Source: an uncultured Lachnospiraceae bacterium (GTDB lineage: Bacteria; Bacillota; Clostridia; Lachnospirales; Lachnospiraceae). Taken from it: a stretch of DNA of 36,408 nucleotides. Below the pieces are notes generated by a model. That model saw nothing but the letters and a program-made list of their open reading frames with translations. It was not told the origin of the DNA and did no database searches. The stretch spans positions 3,778 through 40,185 of the forward strand of contig CAJTSL010000035.1 of NCBI GenBank assembly GCA_910578845.1, written 5' to 3'. Shown piece after piece: positions 25,083 to 33,405 of this stretch. Both the position numbers and the translations under genes were made by a program. The first letter of the stretch is position 1. Each line of letters starts with the position of its first letter.

Positions 25083-25391
25083 TTGGCTGAAAGACTAAAC
25101 GCAACCTGCGCCATTTGCAATACGAAATATCATGTCTGTGGGACATGCAAGAATGCAAAGGCCACCAAGCCCTGGCGTGCCATTACCGATACAATTGACT
25201 GCTATAAAATATATCTGATCATCCGCCAATATACGAATGGCGCCATCACCAGAGAAACGGCACGCAAACAGCTACAAGGCTGTACGCTGCCGGATACCTT
25301 CCAGGCTCATATCAAGACAGCCATTGACGAAATCCTGGCTCCTGACACGAAACAGGAAGAAACTACGGAAAGGATAAGGAAATTGACATGA
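25083..25391 (+). CDS. Small zinc-finger phage protein (102 aa)
   Basis: Begins at TTG (AGGGAGG RBS upstream). N-terminal metal site 'CAICNTKYHVCGTCKN' (CxxC...CxxC), followed by a helical region. Its TGA overlaps the ATG of the cysteine desulfurase gene (ATGA, 25388-25391), so the two are translationally coupled. It could deliver or accept sulfur or metal for that enzyme, or simply be a co-transferred phage gene; unknown. Confidence 0.65.
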   Translation: MAERLNATCAICNTKYHVCGTCKNAKATKPWRAITDTIDCYKIYLIIRQYTNGAITRETARKQLQGCTLPDTFQAHIKTAIDEILAPDTKQEETTERIRKLT

Positions 25392-26503
25392 ACGTCTATT
25401 TAGATCACGCAGCGACTTCCGGATTATCCGCTTCCATGAAAGAATATCTCATGTCGATATTGGACGTCTGGGGCAATCCATCCTCCCTGCACACTTACGG
25501 CAAAGAGCCGAAACAGTTAATCGAAAAAGCACGGCGATCTGTCGCAACATTCATCCATGCCTGCCCAGATGAGATTTATTTCACGCCTTCTGGCTCAGCA
25601 AGCAATGCCCTGGCTATCCAAGGATATTGTGCAAAGCACCATTGCACAATCTTCTACTCTCCCATTGCGCACAAGTCAATCCTAAAATGCGTTGCATCCC
25701 ACCAGGACAGACACGCCCTAAAGGTTGGGCGCAATGGGATGATTGACATAATCGATTTAGCGAAAAGGCTCGATACCTGCATGGTTACGCCGCTTGTCAT
25801 CATCGACGCCGCTAACAGTGAAATCGGCGTGATACAAGATATCGCCAGAATCATCCAAACGGTTCATTCCTATCATGGAATCATCTATCTCGACTGTACC
25901 GGCTCTATCCCCCAGATCCCGGTAAATGTCAAAGCCTCTGATGCAGACATGATCGGCTTCTCCGCCCATAAGCTCGGCGGATTAAAAGGCTGCGGTGTTT
26001 TCTATAAAAAGAAAAGCATTCGCCTTTCGCCCCTCATATACGGCTCACAGGAAAGCTCTCTCATCGGAGGGACAGAAAATGTCTTAGGGATCGCCTCACT
26101 TGGCAAAGCCGTAGAAAACTATGACTATTCTTCTATTTCCTCATGCAACAGGGATTACGTTCATGACTATATTCTTAAGAACATCTCACATAGCTATCTG
26201 GTAGGCCCCCCAGTTGTTACTGGGAACAGGCTGCCACATAACCTATATCTATGTTTCAAAGGCGTCGAAGGAGAATCATTAATGATTCTCCTCGACATGA
26301 ACGGGATCCAAGTCTCAACTGGCTCCGCATGTAATAGCAAAAGCCTCTCCCCCTCCCCTGCCCTGTCTGCCATCGGGATGGAAGAAGAAGATATCCATAG
26401 CTGCATACGGCTCACTTTCAACGGCCGCGAAACCACAGAAGAACTAGACTATGTATGCGACACCCTGAAAAAATGTGTCCTGACCTTACAGAACCTAAAT
26501 TAA
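25388..26503 (+). CDS. Cysteine desulfurase (NifS/IscS-like, class V aminotransferase)
   Basis: PLP enzyme that takes sulfur from cysteine as an enzyme persulfide. All key residues are present: His in 'PIAHKS' (H95), 'AANSEIG' (N143), Asp in 'YLDCTGS' (D169), the PLP lysine in 'FSAHKLGG' (K195), 'GGTEN' (227-231), and the persulfide cysteine in 'STGSACNSKS' (C315). The 371-aa length is normal, so it appears active. Phages seldom carry one. Partners for DNA phosphorothioation or tRNA thiolation (an ATP-pyrophosphatase such as DndC or MnmA) are not seen in the window. Start overlaps the upstream zinc-finger gene. Confidence 0.92.
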   Translation: MNVYLDHAATSGLSASMKEYLMSILDVWGNPSSLHTYGKEPKQLIEKARRSVATFIHACPDEIYFTPSGSASNALAIQGYCAKHHCTIFYSPIAHKSILKCVASHQDRHALKVGRNGMIDIIDLAKRLDTCMVTPLVIIDAANSEIGVIQDIARIIQTVHSYHGIIYLDCTGSIPQIPVNVKASDADMIGFSAHKLGGLKGCGVFYKKKSIRLSPLIYGSQESSLIGGTENVLGIASLGKAVENYDYSSISSCNRDYVHDYILKNISHSYLVGPPVVTGNRLPHNLYLCFKGVEGESLMILLDMNGIQVSTGSACNSKSLSPSPALSAIGMEEEDIHSCIRLTFNGRETTEELDYVCDTLKKCVLTLQNLN

Positions 26504-26581
26504 CCAATGCGCCAAAAGCGCTTCAGATAAGCCGCATTAGCGGCCAATTCCTTTTATAAAAGCGGAAAGTTAGGAGGAAAC

Positions 26582-26995
26582 ATGGAATTTATAGAAATAT
26601 GCAATTATTGCCTCTATATCATCTTGACAATGATCACGCCAGTCATTGCCAAATATGCAGTTGAACTTATGAAAACCAAAATCAAAGAAAGCAATATCAT
26701 TGCTGATGCTACCAAAAATGAAGAACTTAGCAAAATCGTCGAAGGCGCTTTCACGGATGTCATGGATTCCATACTTTATGTCAACCAAGTATATACCGAT
26801 TCCCTTAAAGCAAACGGGCAATTTAATCACGCCGCCCAGGAAGAAGCCTTCAACCGCGCTTATGTGGAAGCGGTGCACATGATTTCTGACGAAACTAAGA
26901 AAGTCATCGAACAACTATACGGTTCCTTCGATCATTGGCTGAAACAGAAAATTGAATCATGTGTCAATGTTGCGAAAAAACAGCAAGGGGCGTGA
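26582..26995 (+). CDS. Phage holin, LL-H family
   Basis: 137 aa: one N-terminal hydrophobic segment (about residues 5-30, 'ICNYCLYIILTMITPVIAKYAVELM') followed by a long amphipathic helical part. This pattern, and the position immediately before the endolysin (4 bp gap), fit phage_holin_6_1 (LL-H). It would open the membrane for endolysin. RBS TTAGGAGG. Confidence 0.8.
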   Translation: MEFIEICNYCLYIILTMITPVIAKYAVELMKTKIKESNIIADATKNEELSKIVEGAFTDVMDSILYVNQVYTDSLKANGQFNHAAQEEAFNRAYVEAVHMISDETKKVIEQLYGSFDHWLKQKIESCVNVAKKQQGA

Positions 26996-26999
26996 AAAT

Positions 27000-28301
27000 A
27001 TGTCTTTAGAAAAATTACTTAGGATAGCCAGACAAGAAGTCGGCTACCTTGAAAAAAAATCAAATTCCCAGTTAGAAGATAAAACCGCAAACGCCGGCTC
27101 TAACAATTGGACGAAGTACGCAAAAGACCTCATTGCAGAAATCGGCGCTCCCTACGCAAACGGCGTCGCCTGGTGCGATATGTTCGTTGACTGGTGCTTC
27201 TTACAAGCATTCGGCAAAGAAAAGGCAAAAGAACTGCTGGGCGGCTGGTCAGCCTACACCCCGACTTCCGCCCAATATTATAAGAACAGAAGCCAATGGC
27301 ATACTCAAAACCCACAGCCAGGCGACCAAATCTTCTTCAAGAACGCGCAAAGAATCCATCATACCGGATTAGTCACCCACGTAGACGCTGCTAAAGTATA
27401 TACAATAGAAGGAAATACCTCCGCAGGCAGCACGGTTATCGCAAATGGCGGCAGCGTATGCCAAAAGTCATACGCACTAAACAACAGCAGGATCGCCGGC
27501 TATGGACGCCCTGCATACCACACAATCATGCCGGCCATTCCTTCCCCAACCACTGGCGCACCGACAGATCCTACTGCGGCTATCAGTTCATCACCCTTTA
27601 TCGCTACATCTACCGGTTCATCCGCCATTCCTGGCTCATCTGCCGGCGTTATCACGCTACCATCCGAACCATATGATGAAGACAGGAAAGGAATCGACGT
27701 ATCTGCGTATAATGTCATTACAGATTATCGGAAAGTCCAAAATGCCGGCGTACAATTTGCCATCCTGAAAATCATCCGCAAAGATCTGACATTGGATAAA
27801 CTATTTGCCACGCATCTACATGGCTTTAGCTCCTGCAACATACCTATCATCGGCGTATATAACTATAGCTACGCCTCCACTGTCGCCAAAGCCAAGGGAG
27901 ATGCCCAAAAAGTCATCCGATATTTAAAACAATATGGGTTACAGACAACCGTATACCTTGACATAGAAGACAATTGCCTGAAAAACTTAGGCGAAACGCT
28001 CATCTCCATCATAAACGCTTACCAACAGGTAATTGAAAATAGCGGCTATCCGTTCGGCCTATATACCGGCATGAGCTTCTATCACACCTATATCAAGCCA
28101 TACCAGAGCAAACTCTCGTGTAACCATATATGGATCGCCAGATATCCAAGCAGCGCTGCCCTAAAGATTACAGATACGATCAATGCTGCCAAAAAGCCAG
28201 ACATCGGAGCGCCTATCGAAGGATGGCAATACTCCTCTTCAGGCATCATTGACGGCATAAGCGGCAAAGTGGATCTGGATATATTCTATGGAGGCGCTTA
28301 A
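27000..28301 (+). CDS. Bifunctional endolysin: CHAP amidase/peptidase + GH25 lysozyme
   Basis: 433 aa, two catalytic domains joined by a Ser/Thr/Pro linker (about 180-225). The N-terminal CHAP domain has the nucleophile in 'GVAWCDMFVDWCF', the His in 'RIHHTGLVTHVD' and the Asn/Glu of 'IEGNTS'. The C-terminal GH25 domain shows 'KGIDVSAYN', 'FAILKI', 'GVYNYSYA', catalytic 'YLDIED' and 'IWIARY...WQYSSSG'. The combination cuts both peptide and glycan parts of the wall. No wall-binding repeats are seen. Start MSLEKLLRIA has AAGGGG RBS; an in-frame ATG at 26952 lies inside the holin gene. Confidence 0.93.
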   Translation: MSLEKLLRIARQEVGYLEKKSNSQLEDKTANAGSNNWTKYAKDLIAEIGAPYANGVAWCDMFVDWCFLQAFGKEKAKELLGGWSAYTPTSAQYYKNRSQWHTQNPQPGDQIFFKNAQRIHHTGLVTHVDAAKVYTIEGNTSAGSTVIANGGSVCQKSYALNNSRIAGYGRPAYHTIMPAIPSPTTGAPTDPTAAISSSPFIATSTGSSAIPGSSAGVITLPSEPYDEDRKGIDVSAYNVITDYRKVQNAGVQFAILKIIRKDLTLDKLFATHLHGFSSCNIPIIGVYNYSYASTVAKAKGDAQKVIRYLKQYGLQTTVYLDIEDNCLKNLGETLISIINAYQQVIENSGYPFGLYTGMSFYHTYIKPYQSKLSCNHIWIARYPSSAALKITDTINAAKKPDIGAPIEGWQYSSSGIIDGISGKVDLDIFYGGA

Positions 28302-28321
28302 CGTTTAGGAAAGCGCCTTTT
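28293..28321 (+). terminator. Rho-independent terminator at end of endolysin
   Basis: GGCGCTT/AAGCGCC stem with an 11-nt loop and TTTT; its 5' arm lies inside the last codons of the endolysin gene. Confidence 0.75.
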
Positions 28322-28351
28322 GAAAAGAAAGGAAAGACAGCCTAAAAACTA

Positions 28352-28882
28352 ATGAATGAAATTATCGCACTAAGCAAGGTAGATTTCTCATCCGTTTTCA
28401 TTGCCGTATTCGTTATCCTCATCGGCATAAAAGCCATTGTCTCCCTTTTCGAATGGATAACCAATCAACTTGGGATTGAGACAAAATGGATGCGGAAACA
28501 ACGCCAGGCGCATGCCCTTCTAATAAATACATCCAAAAACCTGATTGCTTTACAAGAAAAGCACGCACACGATATGGAAAAGTCTGACAGACGCGACGAA
28601 GAGATTTCCGCCGATATCAAAAAGCTCACCCAAATGTTCATTGACAAAGAAATCGACGATATGCGATGGGAAATCAACAGCTTCGCCACCAAAGTCTCCG
28701 AAGGCAAGCCATGCAATAAGGACAGTTTCAAACACTGCATCCATATCTACGAAAAATATGAAAAAATATTAGAAGAAAACGGCCTTGAAAACGGTGAAGT
28801 CCGCCTGTCAATGGAACTAATCAACGACGCCTACCGGCAAAAATTAAAATTATGCGCAAAAAGCAGCGCAGAAATGGAGTAA
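28352..28882 (+). CDS. Membrane-anchored coiled-coil phage protein (176 aa)
   Basis: N-terminal TM (about 14-37, 'VFIAVFVILIGIKAIVSLF') then a long charged coiled coil. It stands after the endolysin; similar small proteins with a TM and helix follow lysis genes in Firmicutes phages and have no settled function. RBS GAAAGACAG is weak. Confidence 0.6.
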   Translation: MNEIIALSKVDFSSVFIAVFVILIGIKAIVSLFEWITNQLGIETKWMRKQRQAHALLINTSKNLIALQEKHAHDMEKSDRRDEEISADIKKLTQMFIDKEIDDMRWEINSFATKVSEGKPCNKDSFKHCIHIYEKYEKILEENGLENGEVRLSMELINDAYRQKLKLCAKSSAEME

Positions 28883-28885
28883 AAT

Positions 28886-29011
28886 ATGATCACACTTATC
28901 AGATGGTTTCAAATAAAAGCAAAGGAAACAAAATACCGCTTAGCATTCTGGCGGTTTATAGACGGCTTACTTGCCGAGCTTGAAAAGCAATCCGAATCTA
29001 GTTCTAAATAA
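28886..29011 (+). CDS. Very small amphipathic protein (41 aa)
   Basis: MITLIRWFQIKAKETKYRLAF... begins 3 bp after the preceding gene's stop, whose end (GGAG) supplies the RBS. A basic amphipathic helix with Trp residues, then a short acidic tail. No family recognised; coupling to the upstream membrane protein suggests one functional unit. Confidence 0.5.
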   Translation: MITLIRWFQIKAKETKYRLAFWRFIDGLLAELEKQSESSSK

Positions 29012-29128
29012 CTGAACAAAAGAGAAATCCAGGCACCCACTTGCAAAAAACATGTCGCATATTGGGTGAAAACGTCATTTTTTGTGTAAAAACAAATATT
29101 TTGTAATCAAAATATCATACAAAAGACA

Positions 29129-29157
29129 TTTACTTTTTTCATCCGATATGCTAATCT
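29129..29157 (+). promoter_or_regulatory. Promoter for second DUF262 gene
   Basis: TTTACT (29129-29134), 17-bp spacer, TAATCT (29152-29157) with an extended -10 TGC just upstream. About 120 bp of AT-rich sequence separates it from the preceding small gene, and the DUF262 start lies 37 bp downstream. Confidence 0.55.
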
Positions 29158-29193
29158 GAAAACATCAGAATTTTGCATTTTCGGAGGTGCCAT

Positions 29194-30162
29194 ATGGATT
29201 ACACTTGCAGAACGAAAACACTCCAGGCATTGAACAAGGGCATGGAAAAAGGGACCATCCTTCTCTCCCACAAATTACAGCGCCCTGAAGGACAATGGAA
29301 CAAAAAACAAAAGACTGACTTGATCGACTCACTGCTGCGCAAATATCCTATCAACGCCACATATGCCATCAAAGAAAACGGCATCCTGTCCGTAATCGAC
29401 GGCGTCCAGCGCCTAAGCTGTGTCAGGGACTTTACCAACAACAGATTCGCTCTCTCCAAAGATATGGAACCTGTCCTCGTCAATGGGGAAGAAAAAGCTT
29501 TAGCCGGCTTAAGATTCAATAAACTAGATGAAGACACTAAAGACACAATCTTAAGCGCTGAGCTACAAATGTACGAGCTGACTGACTGCACAGAAAAGGA
29601 TGTCCGCGAGATGTTCCGCAGGCAAAATGCCGGAAAACCGTTGAATGGCAAACAGCTACGTGTCGTCCATGAATCAGACGCTTTCAGCGAAGCTATCTAC
29701 TCTCTCGCCACCCATCCGTTCATGAATAAACTAATGACCAATGCACAGCGCAGGAACGGGACAGACAGGGACTTGATCATCCAGGCGCTCATGCTGATAG
29801 AGACGAACCAGAACAGCGACTTTACTTCTTTTCGGACAAAAGACATTGATTCCTTCGTAATAGAACATTCCGAGAGCTGCATGAACAAAATGAACACCCT
29901 GAAAGAAGCCATGGATAATCTCGATAAAGCATTCGATACGATTAAAATACCTGCCACTTCTATCCCGATGCTCCTATACAGCGGGTACCGGATTACGAAA
30001 GACAAGAAATCCTTTAGCAAATTTGTCGATATCGTCAACGGCTTTATGGCAGGTTATGAAACGAATGAAGACTATAAGCAATTCGTCCAGTCTGGGACAA
30101 GCTCATCGGAGAACGTGAAAGGGAGGCTTAATTACTGGAAAAAGCTGATAAGGACGATGTAA
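29194..30162 (+). CDS. DUF262 (ParB-fold) protein, 322 aa
   Basis: Second DUF262-type protein in the prophage. Motifs: 'LQRPEGQW' (Arg30), 'LIDSLLRKYPINATY' and 'VIDGVQRLSCVRDF' (D69-G70-x-x-R73); after that comes 'MFRRQNAGKPLNGKQLR', the characteristic DUF262 second block. Only a helical C-terminal region follows, without HNH. Similar in layout to the minus-strand protein at 16674-18065 but not a recent duplicate by eye. RBS CGGAGG precedes ATG. It has its own promoter and is closed by a terminator, a moron-like unit. It may serve host defence or phage regulation. Confidence 0.85.
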   Translation: MDYTCRTKTLQALNKGMEKGTILLSHKLQRPEGQWNKKQKTDLIDSLLRKYPINATYAIKENGILSVIDGVQRLSCVRDFTNNRFALSKDMEPVLVNGEEKALAGLRFNKLDEDTKDTILSAELQMYELTDCTEKDVREMFRRQNAGKPLNGKQLRVVHESDAFSEAIYSLATHPFMNKLMTNAQRRNGTDRDLIIQALMLIETNQNSDFTSFRTKDIDSFVIEHSESCMNKMNTLKEAMDNLDKAFDTIKIPATSIPMLLYSGYRITKDKKSFSKFVDIVNGFMAGYETNEDYKQFVQSGTSSSENVKGRLNYWKKLIRTM

Positions 30163-30207
30163 GAGATGCATTATGATTTACCAGCAAATCCTTTAATATA
30201 TAGGCAA

Positions 30208-30238
30208 AGAGACGGGATCAGCAATCCCGTCTCTTTTA
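30208..30238 (+). terminator. Rho-independent terminator after DUF262 gene
   Basis: Perfect 11-bp stem AGAGACGGGAT (30208-30218)/30224-30234 with a 5-nt loop, followed by TTTATTT. Confidence 0.92.
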
Positions 30239-30268
30239 TTTCACAAGACCCATAATCTTAACGAAAAT

Positions 30269-30297
30269 TTGACAAGAAATAATGATTATGCTATCAT
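30269..30297 (+). promoter_or_regulatory. Consensus promoter of DUF3800 gene
   Basis: TTGACA (30269-30274), 17-bp spacer, TATCAT (30292-30297) with an extended TGC. It follows a terminator directly and precedes the ATG by about 72 bp. Confidence 0.85.
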
Positions 30298-30369
30298 AAT
30301 TATGCAAAATTCTAAAATGGAACACGAAGAAAATGACAAATAGAATACTAATGATTACGGAGCATAATT

Positions 30370-31104
30370 ATGATCAAACCTAAGGACGAGTATATCCTAT
30401 TCGCGGATGAGACAAAGAAAACCCCCAAGAACCCTCACTTCTGTTTTGCAGGATTTATCATGAAAAGATGTGATTATGAGGATATTCTGGTGCCAAAAAT
30501 AAGTGATTTAAAGAAAAAACATTTTGGCAGGACAGATATTATTTTCCACTATACGGATATGAAGAGCAATAAAGGTGAATTCTCATGTTTTAGAGACTCT
30601 TCTATCAGGAATAAATTTTGGACAGAATTTGTAAATACTATCAAATTAATAGATCTGACTACTATAGGCGTATATTTTGACCAAAATTTAATGAAAGAAC
30701 TTTATAAGAATAGCGGTACGACAAACTATGATATTGCTTATAGGCATTTGCTGGAAAACTATATGCACTTCCTGAAAGAACGTGACGGCATTGGATCTAT
30801 CTGCATAGAATCAAGAACCTTTAAAGAAAATATGTTTTTACAGCGCAATCATTTTGATTATATTCAAAACGGCTCTATATATTATAGCAGTGAAAATACA
30901 TCAGAGCATTTAACGACTATATGTTTTGTTGTCAAAGGCGATAATTGCATCGGCTTACAAGTAGCAGATATTATCCCTGCAAGATTTATGAGAATCGTAA
31001 ATAAGCAAAGCGATAATTATCTGCTCAACAAGATTTTCCATGAGAAAATGTATTATTATGATACACCGCAAGAAAATATTTTAGGATTAAAAAATCTATT
31101 ATAA
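30370..31104 (+). CDS. DUF3800 domain protein
   Basis: 244 aa. N-terminal 'EYILFADETKKTP' is the DUF3800 strand with acidic DE(S), 'FHYTDMKS' follows, and the C-terminal 'CIGLQVADIIPARF' matches the lqvADl motif. The acidic residues form an RNase-H-like/transposase-like active site in this family, whose function is unsettled. The coding sequence is visibly more AT-rich than the flanking tail genes. It has its own consensus promoter and is followed within 5 bp by another promoter for a structured RNA. This suggests a two-part moron (protein plus RNA). Confidence 0.85.
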   Translation: MIKPKDEYILFADETKKTPKNPHFCFAGFIMKRCDYEDILVPKISDLKKKHFGRTDIIFHYTDMKSNKGEFSCFRDSSIRNKFWTEFVNTIKLIDLTTIGVYFDQNLMKELYKNSGTTNYDIAYRHLLENYMHFLKERDGIGSICIESRTFKENMFLQRNHFDYIQNGSIYYSSENTSEHLTTICFVVKGDNCIGLQVADIIPARFMRIVNKQSDNYLLNKIFHEKMYYYDTPQENILGLKNLL

Positions 31105-31108
31105 CATA

Positions 31109-31137
31109 TTGACGCTATTTTTTGGCTATGATATAAT
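31109..31137 (+). promoter_or_regulatory. Consensus promoter for small RNA downstream of DUF3800
   Basis: TTGACG (31109-31114), exactly 17 bp, TATAAT (31132-31137), beginning 5 bp after the DUF3800 stop. No translatable gene lies downstream before a terminator at 31230-31263, so it drives a noncoding RNA. Confidence 0.9.
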
Positions 31138-31143
31138 AGGTTT

Positions 31144-31263
31144 ACTTTCAAAGATAGTGTGACTAGTATTTGGAAGTTCTCGTATCAAGAAAGTGTATGC
31201 TTGGCGATGATGCGATAGAAACCATTTTGTAGGGTTTAGTGTGACTAATACCCTACTTTTTTT
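31144..31263 (+). ncRNA. DUF3800-associated structured RNA (~120 nt)
   Basis: Begins about 7 nt after the -10. It contains TAGTGTGACTA twice (31155-31165 and inside the terminator), each able to form a TAGT-GTG-ACTA hairpin. It ends in a strong terminator: TAGGGTTTAGT (31230-31240) pairs with 31244-31255 with one bulged T, followed by cTTTTTTT. From published surveys I recall several 'DUF3800' RNA motifs placed beside DUF3800 genes; whether this one belongs to them was not checked. Function unknown. Confidence 0.7.
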
Positions 31264-31271
31264 ATATCACT

Positions 31272-31372
31272 CTTTTCTATTATGTCGAATACCCAAAAGT
31301 ATCTCCTCAATGCATCATGATCTTCCACAAACCATCAAACATGAATTTCCACTATTATATATTTTATCATAG
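31272..31372. repeat. 100-bp direct repeat, copy A
   Basis: About 85% identical by eye to 33906-34006 and in the same orientation. Read on the minus strand it has the same 'YDxIYxSxxSCLMVCG' coding remnant as copy B but with an in-frame stop, so it is a decayed gene end. It lies just past the DUF3800 RNA terminator. Confidence 0.7.
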
Positions 31373-31379
31373 TAAATTC

Positions 31380-31415
31380 AGAACAGTCCTGCATCCTAGC
31401 ATACGGGACTGTTCT
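31380..31415 (+). other. Hairpin in tape-measure leader
   Basis: 10-bp stem AGAACAGTCC/GGACTGTTCT around a 16-nt loop, with no following T-run. It may stabilise the leader or be a processed terminator. Confidence 0.35.
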
Positions 31416-31464
31416 GTGTACATAACTCATACATAGATTCTATAGAAAGGAAGTGATAAGCCGG

Positions 31465-31527
31465 ATGTCCTGTCCCATTAATACTTGTAACAATCTCACG
31501 AACAGAAAGGAGAAAACACCAAAATGA
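31465..31527 (+). CDS. Possible leader peptide coupled to tape-measure gene (20 aa)
   Basis: MSCPINTCNNLTNRKEKTPK with a good RBS (AAGGAAGTG) 12 nt before ATG. Its TGA overlaps the tape-measure ATG (ATGA at 31524-31527). It is either a real coupling peptide or a chance frame. Confidence 0.3.
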   Translation: MSCPINTCNNLTNRKEKTPK

Positions 31528-32834
31528 GCGAACCAAAGATCACACTAAAAGCCATCCTTGATGCCAGCGGCATCGGGAAAGCTGATATCGCTAAGATCCA
31601 GAAGCAACTGGATAGATACCTGGTAACCATCCATATGGAGCCTGACGATACAGACTTCTTGGAATCCATGAAGGAAGGCCTCTCGGAGCTGTCATCCCTG
31701 GTCTCCAATGTAACTGGCTCACTTGATCAGTTTCAGAAACTGGCGGAAGAAGCCATAGGGATCAGCATTTCCCTGGACAAGCTCAGAAGCGCCAGCAGCG
31801 CTTCCTCCTCCGATATGCAGAAATGCTTTAATGAGGCCTGTGCCAGCGCCAAAAGGTTAGGCGCTTCCGTAAGCAGCATCATCAACGCCACTACGCAATG
31901 GAGCCTGGCAGGCTACAGCCTACCAGACGCTAAGAAGCTGGCAGAGGCCGCTGCACTCTATAAGAACATCTCCTCCAGCGCCGATATGGACGCTGCCACC
32001 GGATCCCTAGCCAGTATCTTAGCAGGCTTCCGGCTAGGGGCGGATGACGTCATGCGCGTCATTGACTCCTTCTCCGCCGTAGAAAGCCGCTTTCAGGAAA
32101 GTGGCGCCAGCATCAGCAAGGGACTGGGCCTCTCCGCTCACGCCCTGCATGAAGCAGGCAATTCACTGGAAGAAGCCATCGGCCTTATCGCTGCCGCTGC
32201 CCCTATCCTACAGTCGCCGGATGACATTGCGGCAACATATGAAGCCATCTCCCTGCGCCTGCGGGGCGCGAGGGAAGAAATGGAAAACCTCGGCATAGAG
32301 ACCGACGGGATGGCTGCTACTGCCACTGCCCTCCGCCAGGAGATGCTGGCATTGTCCGGTGTTGACATCATCGACGGCCAAGGCACATTCAAACCTACCT
32401 ATCAGGTGCTGGACGAACTAGCCTCTAAATGGCAAGGGCTTAGCAAGGCTCAACAGGAATCCATAACAAACCTGGTCGCCGGCAGCGAGCAGAAATCTTA
32501 CTTCTCCTCCCTGATGTCAGGCTTTGATGCAGCACGCCTGGCCGCCGACACTGCCACAAACAGCACGGGAGCCGCCCAAAAGGCGCAAGAAGAGTACGAA
32601 CAGAGCATCCAAAGCTCCCTGGGGCGCCTAGAGGCATCCTTCCAGTCCTTTGCAGGCAATCTCATGGACTCCGACTTTCTCAAAGGCATCATGGACTTTG
32701 GCACCGGCATCATCAATGTAATGGATGCTGTCACCGATAAGATTGGCACCCTTAGTACCGCCGGTATCGGCTTAGGGATAGCCGCAGGAATGAAGAACAC
32801 TGGTAAACGCCGTATGAGCATACGGCCTTCATAA
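31524..32834 (+). pseudogene. Tape-measure protein, TP901 family, N-terminal part (interrupted)
   Basis: N-terminal part of a tail tape measure, the scaffold that sets tail length. TP901 core motifs are visible: 'LKAILDASGIGKADIAKIQKQLD', 'SATNATQWS'-like 'INATTQWSLAGYSLPDAKKLAEAAALYKN', 'DADDV'-like 'LGADDVMRVIDSFSAVES', 'ATTYEAISLRLRGA'-like 'IAATYEAISLRLRGAREEMENLGIE', and 'QESITNLVAGSEQKSYFSSLMSGFD'. After 'GMKNTGKRRM' (about 32815) similarity stops in a group II intron fragment and the frame ends at 32834. The C-terminal part resumes near 34008. 31524 has RBS AAAGGAG. Confidence 0.9.
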
Positions 32835-33405
32835 GACTATTTGTTTTGAATATGCCCTCCATGCCCAAGAATGGCGCAGAAATGCGTCTCACAAGGGTAG
32901 GGATGTATGGAGCCAGTCGCCCCATAGTGTTCTATAAAGTAAACCGTAATTGGGGGAAGCTGTCCCTCAGTGCTGGGAAGACAAAGTGAATAGATAGTGC
33001 TGCATGGCTACAACGTGGCTGGAAACGGCGGGCGTGAGACGCACTCCGAAAGGATGCCAGCAATGGCAAGAAAACATGCAGCAGGCCATATGCGGAAACG
33101 CTAAGTGGCACGCCTTGTGTGAGAGGCTAAACCACCGATCAGCAACGGAACCCCTAAACCCGGCGCACACGCCGGGCATGGAAGTGTCCAGAGAGTATAA
33201 ACGGTTTTGAGCCGCAAGGCTTGTAAGAGGTACTCCAAGCCAAGAAGGAAAACTTGCCCGTGACTGGGGATAAACCAAAAAGGTGATGCTGCCCTCCCGT
33301 CCCTTGACAGCAACAGTCCTCCGATTGGGAGGGACAGGACAATGCAAGGATTTCTCCTAGCCATAGTGGATGAAACGGAAAGAAAAAGACAGGCTTCCCA
33401 AGCCT
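32812..33405 (+). mobile_element. Group II intron, 5' fragment (domains I-III and start of RT ORF)
   Basis: About 590 nt with the look of a Lachnospiraceae group II intron: many short paired blocks, including TGCGTCTCAC (32883-32892) complementary to GTGAGACGCA (33033-33042), and a CCCTCCC/GGGAGGG stem at 33290-33332. It is followed by a reading frame starting at 33342 that reads VDETERKRQASQAYHV, the typical N-terminus of group II intron reverse transcriptases. That frame is cut after about 20 codons at 33405. I see no domain V/VI, so the intron cannot splice alone. The 5' boundary near 32812-32820 is approximate. Confidence 0.65.

Noticed and set aside
31144..31263. Type III toxin-antitoxin RNA repeat array
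   Set aside because: Only two copies of an 11-mer, located after and not before the protein gene, and the protein is DUF3800, not ToxN-like.
32812..33405. Group I intron or IStron
   Set aside because: One stretch (AATTGGGGGAAGC) resembles a group I P element, but no matching G-binding core was found, and the following RT N-terminus fits group II.
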